A stretch of 64,000 nt of DNA from Faunimonas pinastri (GCF_900110915.1 NZ_FOFG01000003.1:233848-297847); one strand, 5' to 3'. Shown: positions 8,676 through 17,845, counted from the first letter of the stretch. Numbers and translations: made by a program. The notes: generated from the sequence alone by a model not told the origin.

Positions 8676-9683
8676 ATGAACGATACGTTGCGCAAAGTAA
8701 TGCTGCCCCTCATGGGCGTGACCATGGTCGCCGCTTTGCTGTCCTCGTCCGCCCTTGCGGCGGGCCTGCAGAAGGTGAGCGTCCGCCTCGCTTTCACCGC
8801 GGGCGGGATCGACGCGCCGATCTTCGTCGCGCTCGGCAAAGGGTACTTCAAGCAGGCCGGTCTCGACGTTGATGTCGTCGATGGCAATGGCTCTACCGGC
8901 ACCATCCAGGCCGTCGAGAACGGCAGCTTCAACATCGGCATCGCTGGGCTTGGAGCGCTGGCGCAGGCGGAAGCAACCTCCCGATTCGATAACATCACCG
9001 CGGTGATGGGTCTGGTTCAGAAGGATCCTTCGGCGATCATCACGCTGGAGGGTTCGGGCATCGATAAGCCCAAGGATCTCGAAGGCCGGCGCTTCGCGAC
9101 CGACGCCGGCAACCTGCAGGACGGGATGATCAAGGCCTTCGCCGCCGCCAACGGCATCGACATGGACAAGGTGAAGATCATCATCACCGAGAACGACCAG
9201 CAGGCCCTGCTCAAGCACGACGCCGACTTCATCAATGAGTGGGCCAATCCGGACGGCGATCATGTCGCCAAATATGCGGCGATCAGTCCGCCGATGCTGT
9301 TCGCCGATTACGGCGTCAACATTCTGGGCTCCAGCGTCATCGTCCGGAAGGACTGGCTGTCGGCCCATGAGGGCGCGGTGAAGGCGTTCCTCGCGGCCTA
9401 CGCAAAGGGGCACGACGACGTCCAGAAGGACCCGGCCGCCGCACTCAAATTCTTCATGGAGTACCGCCCGGATGGCGATCCCAAGGGGATTGCGAGCGAG
9501 ATCAAGGAAATGGAGAAGTATCGCCATACCGCGCGCACGGAAGGCAAGCCCTTCGGCTATGTCGATCCTGAGGACCTGAAGCAGACCATCTCGCTGCTGG
9601 AGACCTATAGCGGCATGCCCAAGGGCTATGTGAAGCCTTCCACGGTCTACACCGACAAGTACCTGCCCGCCGAAGGCGAGTAG
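8676..9683 (+). CDS. ABC transporter substrate-binding protein, NMT1/THI5-TauA type
   Basis: The 335-residue protein has a Sec signal (LPLMGVTMVAALLSSSALAA, cleavage near residue 29) and then the family motif PIFVALGKGYFKQAGLDVDVV, typical of binding proteins for taurine, alkanesulfonates, HMP-like pyrimidines and aromatic acids. The start follows GGGAGCGAGG at 8661-8670; an alternative ATG at 8646 would add 10 residues before the signal. It is the binding protein of the importer whose ATPase and permease follow at 10080 and 10901. Confidence 0.88.
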   Translation: MNDTLRKVMLPLMGVTMVAALLSSSALAAGLQKVSVRLAFTAGGIDAPIFVALGKGYFKQAGLDVDVVDGNGSTGTIQAVENGSFNIGIAGLGALAQAEATSRFDNITAVMGLVQKDPSAIITLEGSGIDKPKDLEGRRFATDAGNLQDGMIKAFAAANGIDMDKVKIIITENDQQALLKHDADFINEWANPDGDHVAKYAAISPPMLFADYGVNILGSSVIVRKDWLSAHEGAVKAFLAAYAKGHDDVQKDPAAALKFFMEYRPDGDPKGIASEIKEMEKYRHTARTEGKPFGYVDPEDLKQTISLLETYSGMPKGYVKPSTVYTDKYLPAEGE

Positions 9684-10079
9684 GGCGCGTCTTCAACCCC
9701 GGCGCTGCCGGGCTGACCGCTTTGCCGCCGGACAAGGCGAAGGTCTCCCGTCCCGGCGCAAGTCGGAATGCGGAGAAGGCGGAGCCCGGTGGCGCGGTCC
9801 TTGCTTTGCGCAAGGGGCAAGACTGCAAGGGGGCGATCGTCGCGTTCGCTGGAGGCTGCCGATGAGACCCGCATTCCGCTTGTCCATTCAGGCCGGGCCG
9901 CCCGGCGCAGGAGAGGGCAAAGGCGTTTCGCGCCGAGACGAGCAATCCTTTGACCGGAGGGTCGGCCGGCAACGACACGGCCCCGCTCCATGCGAGCCGG
10001 GAAGCGCCGGCCCCGCCGCTTCGACGGCATCACCGCCCGCGGGCATTCAGGGAGCTCGGCCACCAGCCGAGGAAGTGGA
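9684..10079. other. Long spacer between binding-protein and ATPase genes
   Basis: Nearly 400 bases without a recognisable gene. A 6-bp stem (CCCGGC 9698-9703 / GCCGGG 9707-9712) follows the binding-protein stop and may attenuate transcription. The rest is GC-rich with short, unmatched frames. Such a gap inside one importer operon is unusually long. Confidence 0.4.
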
Positions 10080-10898
10080 ATGAACGACATGTCCATGCCG
10101 CCGGGGGTGCCTCGCTCGACCGAAGCGCACATCGCCATTTCCGGCGTGTCGAAGACCTTCCGCGGCCGCAATGGCGACGTGCATGCCCTCCAGGATATCG
10201 ATCTCGACATTCGCCGCGGCGAGTTCGTGTCCATCCTCGGGCCCAGCGGTTGCGGCAAGAGCACGCTGCTGATGCTGGTGTCCGGTCTGGTGTCCTCGAC
10301 GCGCGGAACGATCCGGGTGGGCGAAAAAACCATCAAGGGTCCGAATTCCGACGTCGGCATCGTCTTCCAGCAGGATGTGCTGCTTGAATGGCGCACCGCC
10401 TTGCAGAACGTCATGGTGCAGGCGGAGATCCGCAAGTCGGAGCTCGGTCCAGCCCGCGAGCGCGCCCGGCAGCTGCTCAGAATGGTCTCGCTGCAGGATT
10501 TCGAGGACGCCTACCCCAAGGAGATGTCCGGCGGCATGCGCCAGCGCGTCTCCATCTGTCGCGCGCTGCTGCACAAGCCGCCGCTGCTGCTGATGGACGA
10601 ACCATTCGGCGCGCTCGACGCGATGACGCGCGACCAGCTGCAGCTGGACCTGCTCCGTCTTTGCGCGGACAACGAGATGACGGTGTTCTTCATTACCCAC
10701 TCGATCTCGGAAGCCGTGTTCCTCAGCGATCGCGTGGTGGTCATGTCTCCGCGCCCCGGCCGCGTGGAGCGTGTCATCGAGATAGATCTGCCGCGCCCGC
10801 GCCGCTTGATGATGCGCGAGGACCCGCAGTTCAACAACTACATGCGCGAGCTGACGGAGATCTTCAAAGGTCTCGGCGTCTTCCGTGAGGAGGTTTGA
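10080..10898 (+). CDS. ABC transporter ATP-binding protein, NitT/TauT (SsuB/TauB) type
   Basis: The 272-residue ATPase has Walker A GPSGCGKS at residues 54-61, Q-loop FQQDVLLEW, signature MSGGMRQR, Walker B LLLMDEPFGALD and H-switch FITHSISEA. The tail MSPRPGRVERVIEIDLPRPR is diagnostic of the nitrate/sulfonate/taurine subfamily. GAGGAAG precedes the ATG at 10080; a second ATG at 10089 is possible. Two bases separate it from the permease gene. Confidence 0.92.
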   Translation: MNDMSMPPGVPRSTEAHIAISGVSKTFRGRNGDVHALQDIDLDIRRGEFVSILGPSGCGKSTLLMLVSGLVSSTRGTIRVGEKTIKGPNSDVGIVFQQDVLLEWRTALQNVMVQAEIRKSELGPARERARQLLRMVSLQDFEDAYPKEMSGGMRQRVSICRALLHKPPLLLMDEPFGALDAMTRDQLQLDLLRLCADNEMTVFFITHSISEAVFLSDRVVVMSPRPGRVERVIEIDLPRPRRLMMREDPQFNNYMRELTEIFKGLGVFREEV

Positions 10899-10900
10899 CC

Positions 10901-11740
10901 ATGGCTGTGATCGAAAACGTAAGCGCGTCCGCGATGGCGTCCGCTCCCGTGCGTCGCCTGTCGCCGCTGCGGACATTCGGCAGGATCTCGCCGGCGGTCT
11001 GGACCATCATCGCGCTCCTGGTGATCTGGGAAGTCGGTGTCCGCGTGACCCACACGCCGGAATTCGTGCTGCCCAGTCCGTCGCGCATCGCGGAAGAATT
11101 CGTCGCCTACTGGCCCCGGCTGCTTGTTCAGTCGACTTACACGGTTGCCGAGATTCTGATCGGTTTCGTCTGCTCGGTGCTGATCGGTGTGCCGCTGGCC
11201 GTGCTGGTCACCTATTCGCGCTTCGCCGACCGGGCGATCTACCCTCTGATCGTCACGTCGCAAACCGTTCCGAAGGTCGCGATCGCGCCGCTGATGGTCG
11301 CCTGGTTCGGCTATGGCGTGACGCCAAAGATCGTCATCGTGGTCTTGCTGACGTTCTTTCCGATCGTCATAAATTCGGTCGTCGGCCTGAAGGCTTCTTC
11401 GGCCGAGATGCTTTACCTCGCCCGGTCGATGGGCGCCAACTCCTGGCAGACCTTCTGGAAGTTCCGCCTGCCGCAGGCCATGCCCAACATGTTCGCGGGA
11501 TTCAAGCTGGCGACCGTGATGGCCGTGATCGGCGCCATCGTGGCCGAATTCGTGGGCTCGGACGTCGGCCTCGGCTACGTCATCCAGGTCGCGGGTTCCA
11601 GCTTCAACATCACCCGGCAGTTCGGGGCCATCGTGATGATCTCCATCATCGGCATGATCTTCTTCATGGCCATGGAATGGGCGGAGAAGGTCATCGTGCC
11701 CTGGAAGAGCTCCAGTTCGGCTGTCGGCGAGGACCACTGA
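10901..11740 (+). CDS. ABC transporter permease, NitT/TauT (SsuC/TauC) type
   Basis: The 279-residue inner-membrane protein has six predicted helices and the EAA loop EMLYLARSMGANSWQTFWKFRLPQAMPNMFAG that contacts the ATPase. ATFVLPSPSRIAEEF-like residues after helix 1 are typical of SsuC. The ATG at 10901 is preceded by GAGGAGG. Together with 8676 and 10080 it makes a complete importer with a homodimeric permease. The substrate is unknown; the neighbouring oxygenase and hydrolases suggest an aromatic or heterocyclic compound. Confidence 0.92.
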   Translation: MAVIENVSASAMASAPVRRLSPLRTFGRISPAVWTIIALLVIWEVGVRVTHTPEFVLPSPSRIAEEFVAYWPRLLVQSTYTVAEILIGFVCSVLIGVPLAVLVTYSRFADRAIYPLIVTSQTVPKVAIAPLMVAWFGYGVTPKIVIVVLLTFFPIVINSVVGLKASSAEMLYLARSMGANSWQTFWKFRLPQAMPNMFAGFKLATVMAVIGAIVAEFVGSDVGLGYVIQVAGSSFNITRQFGAIVMISIIGMIFFMAMEWAEKVIVPWKSSSSAVGEDH

Positions 11741-12019
11741 CGGAAAGCGTCGACAATCCGCCTCCTGTTTCCTTCATCCGGGGATGCCGATGAGGAAAGC
11801 TGCCGAACGAAACGGCTGCGGCAGGGGGCGCAGCCGGTGACCGGGCGTCGCGCTTTGCAAGGATGTGCCGCGGCGGGGCGGGCGTCGCATCGACATGGAC
11901 GAGCCGCTGCGCGCCAATCCCAAGCTGACGGATGACGGGGAAGGCGGCGCGCTTCAGCCTGCCGCCGCCACCTCGCCATTCACGAGCCGACAAGACGACC
12001 AGCGGCAATCGACCCGCCG
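11741..12019. other. Convergent intergenic stretch
   Basis: About 280 bases between the permease (+) and the oxygenase reductase (-). I see no gene with recognisable family features and no clear terminator with a T-tract. Confidence 0.35.
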
Positions 12020-13066
12020 TCAGATATCCAGCACCAGCTTGCCGGTCCTGGCCCCTGAGCAGCAGATCATCATGACCTTGTTGGAGGCCCGCTCGCGCGG
12101 GGAAAGGACGTTGTCCTTGTGGTCCGGCTCGCCTTCCAGCACGACGGTCTCGCAAGTGCCGCAGACGCCCTCGCAGCAGGAATAGGCGACGCTCACGCCA
12201 TTGTCCTTCAGCACCTGCATGATGCTCTGGCCGGCGGGGACGTGAAACTCCTTGCCCTGACGTTTCAGCAACACGTCGAACGCGGTGGTCGGCCGCGCGT
12301 TGGTGCCGGCGAAATGCTCGACGTGGACGTTGTCTTCCGGGCGCCAGCCGGCGGATGCCCTGAAGACGTCGATCATTCTGGCGGGACCGCAGCAATAGAC
12401 ATGCGCCACTTTGGGCACGCCGGCAGCCAGCTTGAGCAGCGGCATGACCTTGCCGGCTTCCGCGTCGAAATGGAAATGCACCCGTCCCCGCGAGCTGGCT
12501 TCGAGCGTCTCCAGTTCTTCGATGAAGGCGGCGCTGGCGCGATCGCGCGCGGCGTAGAAGAGCTTCCAGGGGCGCCCGATCGCTTCGAGATGCCGGATCA
12601 TGGAAAGGATCGGCGTGATGCCGATGCCGCCGGCGAAGAAGGCGCTGAGCTCGGCGTCCTCGACCAGCGGAAACGTGTTGTGGGGCGGATCGACCGGCAG
12701 CAGGTCGCCGACCTTGAGCTTCTCGACCACGTAGGCCGAGCCGCCGCGGCTGGCGATGTCGCGGTTGACGGCGATGACGTAGCGGTCGCGCGTCTCCGGG
12801 CCATTGGTCAGCGAGTAGGACCGGCTGAGCTCGCCGGGCAGCTTGATGTTGATATGCGCGCCGGCGGTGAAGCCGGGGAGGGGGCCGCCGACGGGCGAAA
12901 TCAGCTCCACGCTGCGGATCGTGTCCGCCACCATGCGGATGGCGTGGACGCGCAGCGTGAGCCGGGACGCGCCCGGGGCAGCGGTGCGTTCGGCCGCGAG
13001 TCCAAGGCTTAAGTCAGCTGGATCCGGCGTCAGCGCGCCGGATCCCAAATTCGCGTCGTGGATCAT
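12020..13066 (-). CDS. Rieske oxygenase reductase (phthalate dioxygenase reductase type, flavin + NAD + 2Fe-2S)
   Basis: The 348-residue protein passes electrons from NAD(P)H to the oxygenase encoded immediately upstream. The flavin site RSYSLTN lies near residue 90, the NAD-binding motif GGIGITPILSM near 155, and a C-terminal plant-type ferredoxin domain has the cluster motif SCCEGVCGTCE plus a later Cys in MMICCSGA. This domain order is that of PDR/VanB, class IA. The ATG at 13066 overlaps the oxygenase stop (ATGA), which fixes the start and implies coupled translation. Confidence 0.92.
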   Translation of the reverse strand: MIHDANLGSGALTPDPADLSLGLAAERTAAPGASRLTLRVHAIRMVADTIRSVELISPVGGPLPGFTAGAHINIKLPGELSRSYSLTNGPETRDRYVIAVNRDIASRGGSAYVVEKLKVGDLLPVDPPHNTFPLVEDAELSAFFAGGIGITPILSMIRHLEAIGRPWKLFYAARDRASAAFIEELETLEASSRGRVHFHFDAEAGKVMPLLKLAAGVPKVAHVYCCGPARMIDVFRASAGWRPEDNVHVEHFAGTNARPTTAFDVLLKRQGKEFHVPAGQSIMQVLKDNGVSVAYSCCEGVCGTCETVVLEGEPDHKDNVLSPRERASNKVMMICCSGARTGKLVLDI

Positions 13067-14394
13067 TCGGCCGCGTGAAGTGTGGGAGAGTAGCCCTTGA
13101 TCTCGGCCATCTTCTCTTCGTAGCCCTCCAGCCAGTCGGTGCCGTAGGGGACCACGATGTCGCCGCCGCGCGCGTCCCTGCACAGAGCGGGATTATCGAG
13201 CACGTCGGGAAGCTGGCCGGTTTCACGATAGGCCTTGGCGGCGTCCAGCATGACCCGCCGCGTCAGGATCACCATGCGGTCGCTGGCGGCCAGGTGCTCC
13301 ATCGTCCGGTCGACCACGTGGTCCATGCTTTCCTGGATCGCCTGGTCCTGCAGCGGCACGCCGACGATCCCGGTATAGCTGTCGCCGTTGCGCTGCCATT
13401 CCCGGTCGATGCCGTAGTCGTTCGAGGAGTCCTTCACCGGGCGCCAGCGTCCCTTCCAGTCGGTGGTCGTCGGCAGGTATTCGAGCGGCCGGGCAAGGCC
13501 GTCCACGGGCGCGCCGTCCTTGTATCGCAAGCCCTTCTTGCCGCCACCGCTGGCGCGGCGCAGATCGATGTTGAAGATCATCGTCGAGGTGTCGTCGATC
13601 GGGACCCAGGCGTTGGCGGTCACGTTCTCGTCCAGCGATCCGGACGGGTAGGTCACCCAGAACGGGAAGATATAGCTGGCAAAGCGGTGATGCTCGGTGC
13701 CCTCGTAGGCGTTGCGCTGGGCCGAATACATCGTTCCGAAGGGCATGACCGAGACGTTGATCTTGGGTGCCTTCTCGGTGACGGTGAATGCCTCGGGATC
13801 GCTCAGGTCCAGCTTGTCGCCGTCGATGCCGCCGACATGCAGGAAGCCCAGATGCGAGGTGTCGATATCGCCTTCCAGCGCCTGCATGTAATTGCAGTCG
13901 CGATGCGTCAGAGCGATGTTCCGGTCGTCGCCGTCGCCCATGATCGCCTCGAGTTCGGGCAGTTCCGGCGGGTTTTCCTGACGCTCGCCCATATAGGCGA
14001 AGACCAACCCGCCGGATTCCCTGACGCGGTAGGCGTAGGCGGGCGTGCCGGCCGGATATTTCGACTTGTCTTCGAGGTTCGGCTGATCGAGGCACTTGCC
14101 GGTCACGTCGAACTTCCAGCCGTGGTAGGCGCAGCGGATGCCGCCAAGCTCGTTGCGCCCGAAGAACAGGGAAGCGCAGCGGTGCGGGCAGCGATGGTCG
14201 AAGATGCCGACCCGGCCTTCGGTATCGCGGAAGCCGATCAGCTTCTCGCCCAGGATCATCAGCCGCACGGGATCCCCGTCGGCCTTGAGCTCCGAAGACA
14301 GGCATACCGGCAGCCAGAACTGGCGAAAGAAGTCGCCCATGAGAGTGCCCCGGCCGACGCGGACGAGCTGTTCGTTTTCCTCGGCGTTGATCAT
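13063..14394 (-). CDS. Rieske non-heme iron oxygenase, alpha subunit (phthalate 4,5-dioxygenase-like)
   Basis: The 443-residue protein binds a Rieske cluster through C69-P-H71 and C88-A-Y-H91, and a mononuclear iron through His181 and His186 in DTSHLGFLH. The start LVRVGRGTLMGDFFRQFWLPVC closely resembles phthalate 4,5-dioxygenase and related single-component-type alpha subunits that act on aromatic acids, phenoxy compounds or N/O-methyl groups. No beta subunit is present, as expected for this class. It is encoded between a C-N hydrolase (9-base gap) and the reductase (4-base overlap). Dioxygenation or demethylation cannot be decided from sequence. Confidence 0.93.
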   Translation of the reverse strand: MINAEENEQLVRVGRGTLMGDFFRQFWLPVCLSSELKADGDPVRLMILGEKLIGFRDTEGRVGIFDHRCPHRCASLFFGRNELGGIRCAYHGWKFDVTGKCLDQPNLEDKSKYPAGTPAYAYRVRESGGLVFAYMGERQENPPELPELEAIMGDGDDRNIALTHRDCNYMQALEGDIDTSHLGFLHVGGIDGDKLDLSDPEAFTVTEKAPKINVSVMPFGTMYSAQRNAYEGTEHHRFASYIFPFWVTYPSGSLDENVTANAWVPIDDTSTMIFNIDLRRASGGGKKGLRYKDGAPVDGLARPLEYLPTTTDWKGRWRPVKDSSNDYGIDREWQRNGDSYTGIVGVPLQDQAIQESMDHVVDRTMEHLAASDRMVILTRRVMLDAAKAYRETGQLPDVLDNPALCRDARGGDIVVPYGTDWLEGYEEKMAEIKGYSPTLHAAE

Positions 14395-14403
14395 CCTGCT
14401 CTC

Positions 14404-15477
14404 CTAGTGTGCGTGCTCGACAACCAGTTCGGCGACACCCGCCGGAAGCGGCTCGAGGATGCCGGCGCGTTCCATGTTGCGGCGGGAAATGTCGATGGCG
14501 GCGCGCGTTTCGGCGACGTCGGCCATGGGTGCGTCGAGGAAGTAGTTCGGCGGATAGAAGCGCGCCGCGGCGTAATACGGCGCGTACATCTCGTAGCGGG
14601 CGCGCAGCAGCGTGTTGCCGAGGCCGGTATCGGTGCGCCGGTCTCGGCGCAGTTTCTCGATATCGATCAGCGCGGTCACGCCGATGCTCTCCTCGGCGTC
14701 CTCCTGGAAGGCGAGGGTCTCGCCATGGTGGTCGAGGATGTGCGAGCGGCCGCCGAGATGCTTGTTGTCCGGCGAGAAACCGATCGGCCCGGCAACGTTG
14801 GCGCTGATGAGGTACATCATGTTCTCGGTGCAGCGGAGGAGCTTGGCTGCTTCCTGCCGCTCGGTGCGCAGCGAATTCGTCGGGTGCAGGATCACCTCGG
14901 CGCCCTGCATCATCATGATGCGTGCCGCTTCCGGGATGTTGATCTCGCCGCAGGGGATCATGCAGAGCCGGCCGAGCTCGGTGTCGACGACCGGAAAGAC
15001 CTTCTCCTTCGGCGTCGCTTCAAGATAGGCGCCCATGAAGTCGTGCACGGAGGGGAAGGCGGCGGTGTTGAGCCGGCGGTAATTGGCGATGACCTCGCCG
15101 GTCCGGTCGATGAGGAAGGAGCTGTTGAAGTAGCGCCCCGGCCATTCGGGCGCCGCCTCGAACATGTTGCCCGCGATGAAGATGCCTTCGCGCTTCGCCA
15201 GCGCCTGCAGCGGTTCGGTCAGCGGGCCGGGGATCGAGGAGCAGGCGCGCGCGATCCATTCCCGCACCTTCATGTGAAGCGGCGGGCCCTGCATCGCGAA
15301 TTCGGGGAAGACCACCAGATCCGGCTTCTCGGAAGAGGCGCACGCCTTTTCGATCAAGCCGACAAGGCGATCGAGGTTGCGCTGGATGACTTCCTTGGCG
15401 GCCTGATCGTCCGGCGCCTGCGACGCGCGCTCGCTCCGCATCTGGATGCTGGTTGCCCGCCAGGGTGAAAGAACCAT
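14404..15477 (-). CDS. Nitrilase-superfamily carbon-nitrogen hydrolase (catalytic Lys appears as Arg)
   Basis: The 357-residue protein has the CN-hydrolase fold. VVFPEF places the catalytic Glu at residue 59. MIPCGEINIPE places the nucleophile Cys at 176. The third triad position, usually Lys in a YRK motif, reads NYRRLN here, so Arg135 stands where Lys is expected. The family hydrolyses amides, carbamoyl groups or nitriles. It is the first gene of the operon ending in the oxygenase and its reductase, so it may remove an amide or carbamoyl group before or after oxygenation. The ATG at 15477 is 37 bases from the TGGTATACCA site. Confidence 0.87.
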   Translation of the reverse strand: MVLSPWRATSIQMRSERASQAPDDQAAKEVIQRNLDRLVGLIEKACASSEKPDLVVFPEFAMQGPPLHMKVREWIARACSSIPGPLTEPLQALAKREGIFIAGNMFEAAPEWPGRYFNSSFLIDRTGEVIANYRRLNTAAFPSVHDFMGAYLEATPKEKVFPVVDTELGRLCMIPCGEINIPEAARIMMMQGAEVILHPTNSLRTERQEAAKLLRCTENMMYLISANVAGPIGFSPDNKHLGGRSHILDHHGETLAFQEDAEESIGVTALIDIEKLRRDRRTDTGLGNTLLRARYEMYAPYYAAARFYPPNYFLDAPMADVAETRAAIDISRRNMERAGILEPLPAGVAELVVEHAH

Positions 15478-15514
15478 TGTTCGCTTCCTCACACATGCGG
15501 CGCTTGAACGCCAC

Positions 15515-15524
15515 TGGTATACCA
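15515..15524. promoter_or_regulatory. Operator TGGTATACCA, site 1
   Basis: A perfect 10-base palindrome 38 bases upstream of the C-N hydrolase start. It fits the T-N-G-T-N(0-3)-A-C-N-A pattern known for FCD-type GntR regulators. The GntR gene lies on the other side of this intergenic region. Confidence 0.7.
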
Positions 15525-15649
15525 AGAAGTGTGAGTGAAGCGACGGGCGATTGCAAGCCCCTCGAGAGCGAAGTTGCTGAAAAACGCGGCGAAGCTTCCG
15601 GGTGCCTACGAATAGATCATTGTAGTCGTCGGCAAAAAGCGGAGGCTCA

Positions 15650-15657
15650 GGTATACC
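15650..15657. promoter_or_regulatory. Operator core GGTATACC, site 2
   Basis: A perfect 8-base palindrome (AGGTATACCA in context) about 63 bases before the probable TTG start of the GntR gene, consistent with autoregulation. It shares its core with site 1 at 15515. Confidence 0.62.
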
Positions 15658-15719
15658 AAAGGCTTTCCTTGCCCTCGGCATATGGCTATCCCAAATGCTT
15701 GAGCACTCGGGAGATCCTT

Positions 15720-16406
15720 TTGGGCGAAGTCGCTGACGTGTCGGACGACGCAGGCCAGGCAGCAGTGGAGCGGCAGAGCCTCACCGCGAAGGTCTACGAA
15801 CAACTGACCGATCTCCTGATCCGCGGCGAGTTGCGGCCGGGCGATGTCATCACCGAACGGCGCATGGCCGAGCAGCTCAACGCTTCGCGCACGCCGATCC
15901 GGGAGGCGCTGGGACGGCTGGAAGCGGAAGGGCTGGTGTTCAAGCAGCCGACGCGCGGAGTGACTGTCAGTCCGTTCTCGACGGAAGCCTTCGTCGATAT
16001 CCTGAATGTCAGGCAATTGCTGGAAGCCGAAGCCGCGAGGCTGGCGGCGGGGAACATTCCCAAGCCGCGTCTCGACGAGATCCGCACGACCCTGAGCCGG
16101 ATCGCAGCTGCCAGGCAGCCGACCCTCAGCGAGATCTGGGAGGCCGACGACCTGCTTCACGGCGAGATCGCGGATGCTGCCGGCAACGTGCTGATGGCGT
16201 CCCTGATCCGCGATCTGCGGCGTCGCACGCATGTTTTCAACGCCTACCGGAACATGACGAGCTACCGCGTCGCGGCGGAAGACGACAACCGGCTTCTCGA
16301 TGCGCTGGAAAGCGGCGATGGCGAGCGGGCGCGCGCCGCGATGGCCGATCATATCGAGGCGGTGAAGGTCGCCATCATCAAGCGGCTGACGGGCGGGGCT
16401 CGCTAG
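15720..16406 (+). CDS. GntR family transcriptional regulator, FCD subfamily
   Basis: The 228-residue regulator has an N-terminal winged helix (LTAKVYEQLTDLLIRGELRPGDVI, then the recognition helix in RMAEQLNASRTPIREALGRLEAEG) and a C-terminal all-helical FCD domain that binds a carboxylate ligand through metal-coordinating His/Asp residues. No ATG is available; TTG at 15720 is chosen because CGGGAG lies 6 bases upstream, with GTG at 15738 as the alternative. It is divergent from the oxygenase operon and convergent with the hydantoinase gene. Both, and its own promoter, carry TGGTRTACCA-like sites. Confidence 0.88.
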   Translation: MGEVADVSDDAGQAAVERQSLTAKVYEQLTDLLIRGELRPGDVITERRMAEQLNASRTPIREALGRLEAEGLVFKQPTRGVTVSPFSTEAFVDILNVRQLLEAEAARLAAGNIPKPRLDEIRTTLSRIAAARQPTLSEIWEADDLLHGEIADAAGNVLMASLIRDLRRRTHVFNAYRNMTSYRVAAEDDNRLLDALESGDGERARAAMADHIEAVKVAIIKRLTGGAR

Positions 16407-16416
16407 CCGCGAGCCC
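16396..16416. terminator. Hairpin between convergent gntR and hydantoinase genes
   Basis: An 8-bp perfect stem GGGCTCGC (16396-16403) / GCGAGCCC (16409-16416) with loop TAGCC spans the gntR stop codon. There is no T-tract, so it is at best a weak bidirectional terminator. Confidence 0.4.
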
Positions 16417-16434
16417 TATCTCGCGCCGGCAATC

Positions 16435-17787
16435 CTATCCGGCCCTCGGCACGAAGCGGCCGGAACCGGGATCAGCCGTCACCTTGCCGCCGTCCCAGAC
16501 CAGCCGGCCGCGCACATAGGTCGCGACCGGGGTGACCGCGAATTCCTCGCCATCATAGGCGCTCCAGCCCGGAGACTCTGGATTGCGGCTGGAATCGTAG
16601 CGCATGGGCCTGGAAGCCATGACCGCCACGTCGGCATCGAAGCCCGGAGCCAGCTTGCCCTTCGCCGCCAAGCCGAAGAAACGCGCCGGTCTGTCGCCCG
16701 TCAGGTCGGCCACCATCGAGGCGGCGCGGTCGGCGCCATGGCGCGCGGCGGCGTCGGTGAAGAGCGCGGGCAGCAGCGTTTCGAGGCCCGGCATTCCGGC
16801 GGCGACGTCGAAGATCGACGGCTTGTTCTTGCGGTCGAGCGGCCACGCGCTGTGATCGGACGAGACAAAGGCGGCATTGCCCGTTTCGAGCACCTGCCAG
16901 AGCGCTTCCCTTCGGCCGGCACGGATCGGCGGGTTGACCTTCAGCAATCCACCTAGTCGGGGGGTATCCACCTCGTCGTCGAAGTGCAGATAGTGCACGC
17001 ACATCTCCGCCGAGGCATTCAGCCCGGCCTCGCGATAGCGGCGGACGATCTCGAACCCGTCCGGGGTGGAGATGTGCACGATGTGCAGGTGTGAGCCGGT
17101 TCCGACGCCAAGCTCCATGAAGTTGGCCGTGGCGGTCAGCTCCGCGACTTCCGGCCGACTGGCGCTGTGGAATTCCGGATCCGTCTTGCCGGCCGCGATG
17201 AATTCAGAGGCCGTCGCGCGGACGATTTCCTGGTCTTCGTTGTGCAAACCCAGCGGCAGGCCGGTGCCGCCGAGAAGTTCGGCAAGCGCGCGGGTCGCTG
17301 CATTGCCGATACGCGGGAATCGCGTCGGATGTGCCTCGAAGGAGGAGATCTTGAAGGCGCAGACCCCGCCATCGATCAACTCCCGGACATGAGCAGGGTC
17401 GGGCTGCGGCGTGACCGTGCCGTAGAGCGCCACATCGCAGACGGCGTAGGCGCCGATGCCCGCGATCTTGGCGGCGAGCACGGCACCGTCCGTCACCGGA
17501 TCCGGCTCGTCGTAAGGCATGTCGACGATGGTGGTGACGCCGCCCATCACCGCGGCGCGTGTCGTCGGCCCCATGCCGGGGAAGCCGATCTGGCTGCCTG
17601 CATGCGTCTGGCCGTCGATGCCGCCCGGCAGGAGATAGGCGTCGGCATAGTCGTCGACCGTGTCGGCCGCGGGCGGCGCGCCCTTGCCGATGGCGGAGAT
17701 TGTCTCGCTTGCGAAGGCGATCCAGCCGGAGTCGACGATCCCGGTGGGGGTCACGACCCGACCCGTGATGACGCGCGTGAACGACAT
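16435..17787 (-). CDS. Dihydropyrimidinase / hydantoinase / allantoinase-like amidohydrolase (first metal His is Gln)
   Basis: The 450-residue protein has the cyclic amidohydrolase TIM-barrel order. The first motif is PGGIDGQTH, carrying Gln60 and His62 where the family has H-x-H. Lys146 in FKISSFEAH is the expected carbamylated lysine. His182 (LHNED), His238 (HIVHIS) and Asp311 (SSDHSAW) are present. Such enzymes open cyclic amide rings such as hydantoin, dihydropyrimidine or allantoin. A ribosome binding site GGGGAG precedes the ATG at 17787. Site 3 (TGGTGTACCA) lies 59 bases upstream, shared with the divergent NIPSNAP gene. The lost His leaves metal content uncertain. Confidence 0.85.
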   Translation of the reverse strand: MSFTRVITGRVVTPTGIVDSGWIAFASETISAIGKGAPPAADTVDDYADAYLLPGGIDGQTHAGSQIGFPGMGPTTRAAVMGGVTTIVDMPYDEPDPVTDGAVLAAKIAGIGAYAVCDVALYGTVTPQPDPAHVRELIDGGVCAFKISSFEAHPTRFPRIGNAATRALAELLGGTGLPLGLHNEDQEIVRATASEFIAAGKTDPEFHSASRPEVAELTATANFMELGVGTGSHLHIVHISTPDGFEIVRRYREAGLNASAEMCVHYLHFDDEVDTPRLGGLLKVNPPIRAGRREALWQVLETGNAAFVSSDHSAWPLDRKNKPSIFDVAAGMPGLETLLPALFTDAAARHGADRAASMVADLTGDRPARFFGLAAKGKLAPGFDADVAVMASRPMRYDSSRNPESPGWSAYDGEEFAVTPVATYVRGRLVWDGGKVTADPGSGRFVPRAG

Positions 17788-17845
17788 GTGCACTCCCCGG
17801 TCGGTCCCTATGTGGCGCGGCTTTGACATGCGCTTGGGATTCTGG

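Noticed and set aside
13075..15468. Plus-strand frame of about 800 codons across the Rieske and C-N hydrolase genes
   Set aside because: It is the antisense shadow of two genes with clear catalytic motifs and has no ribosome binding site.
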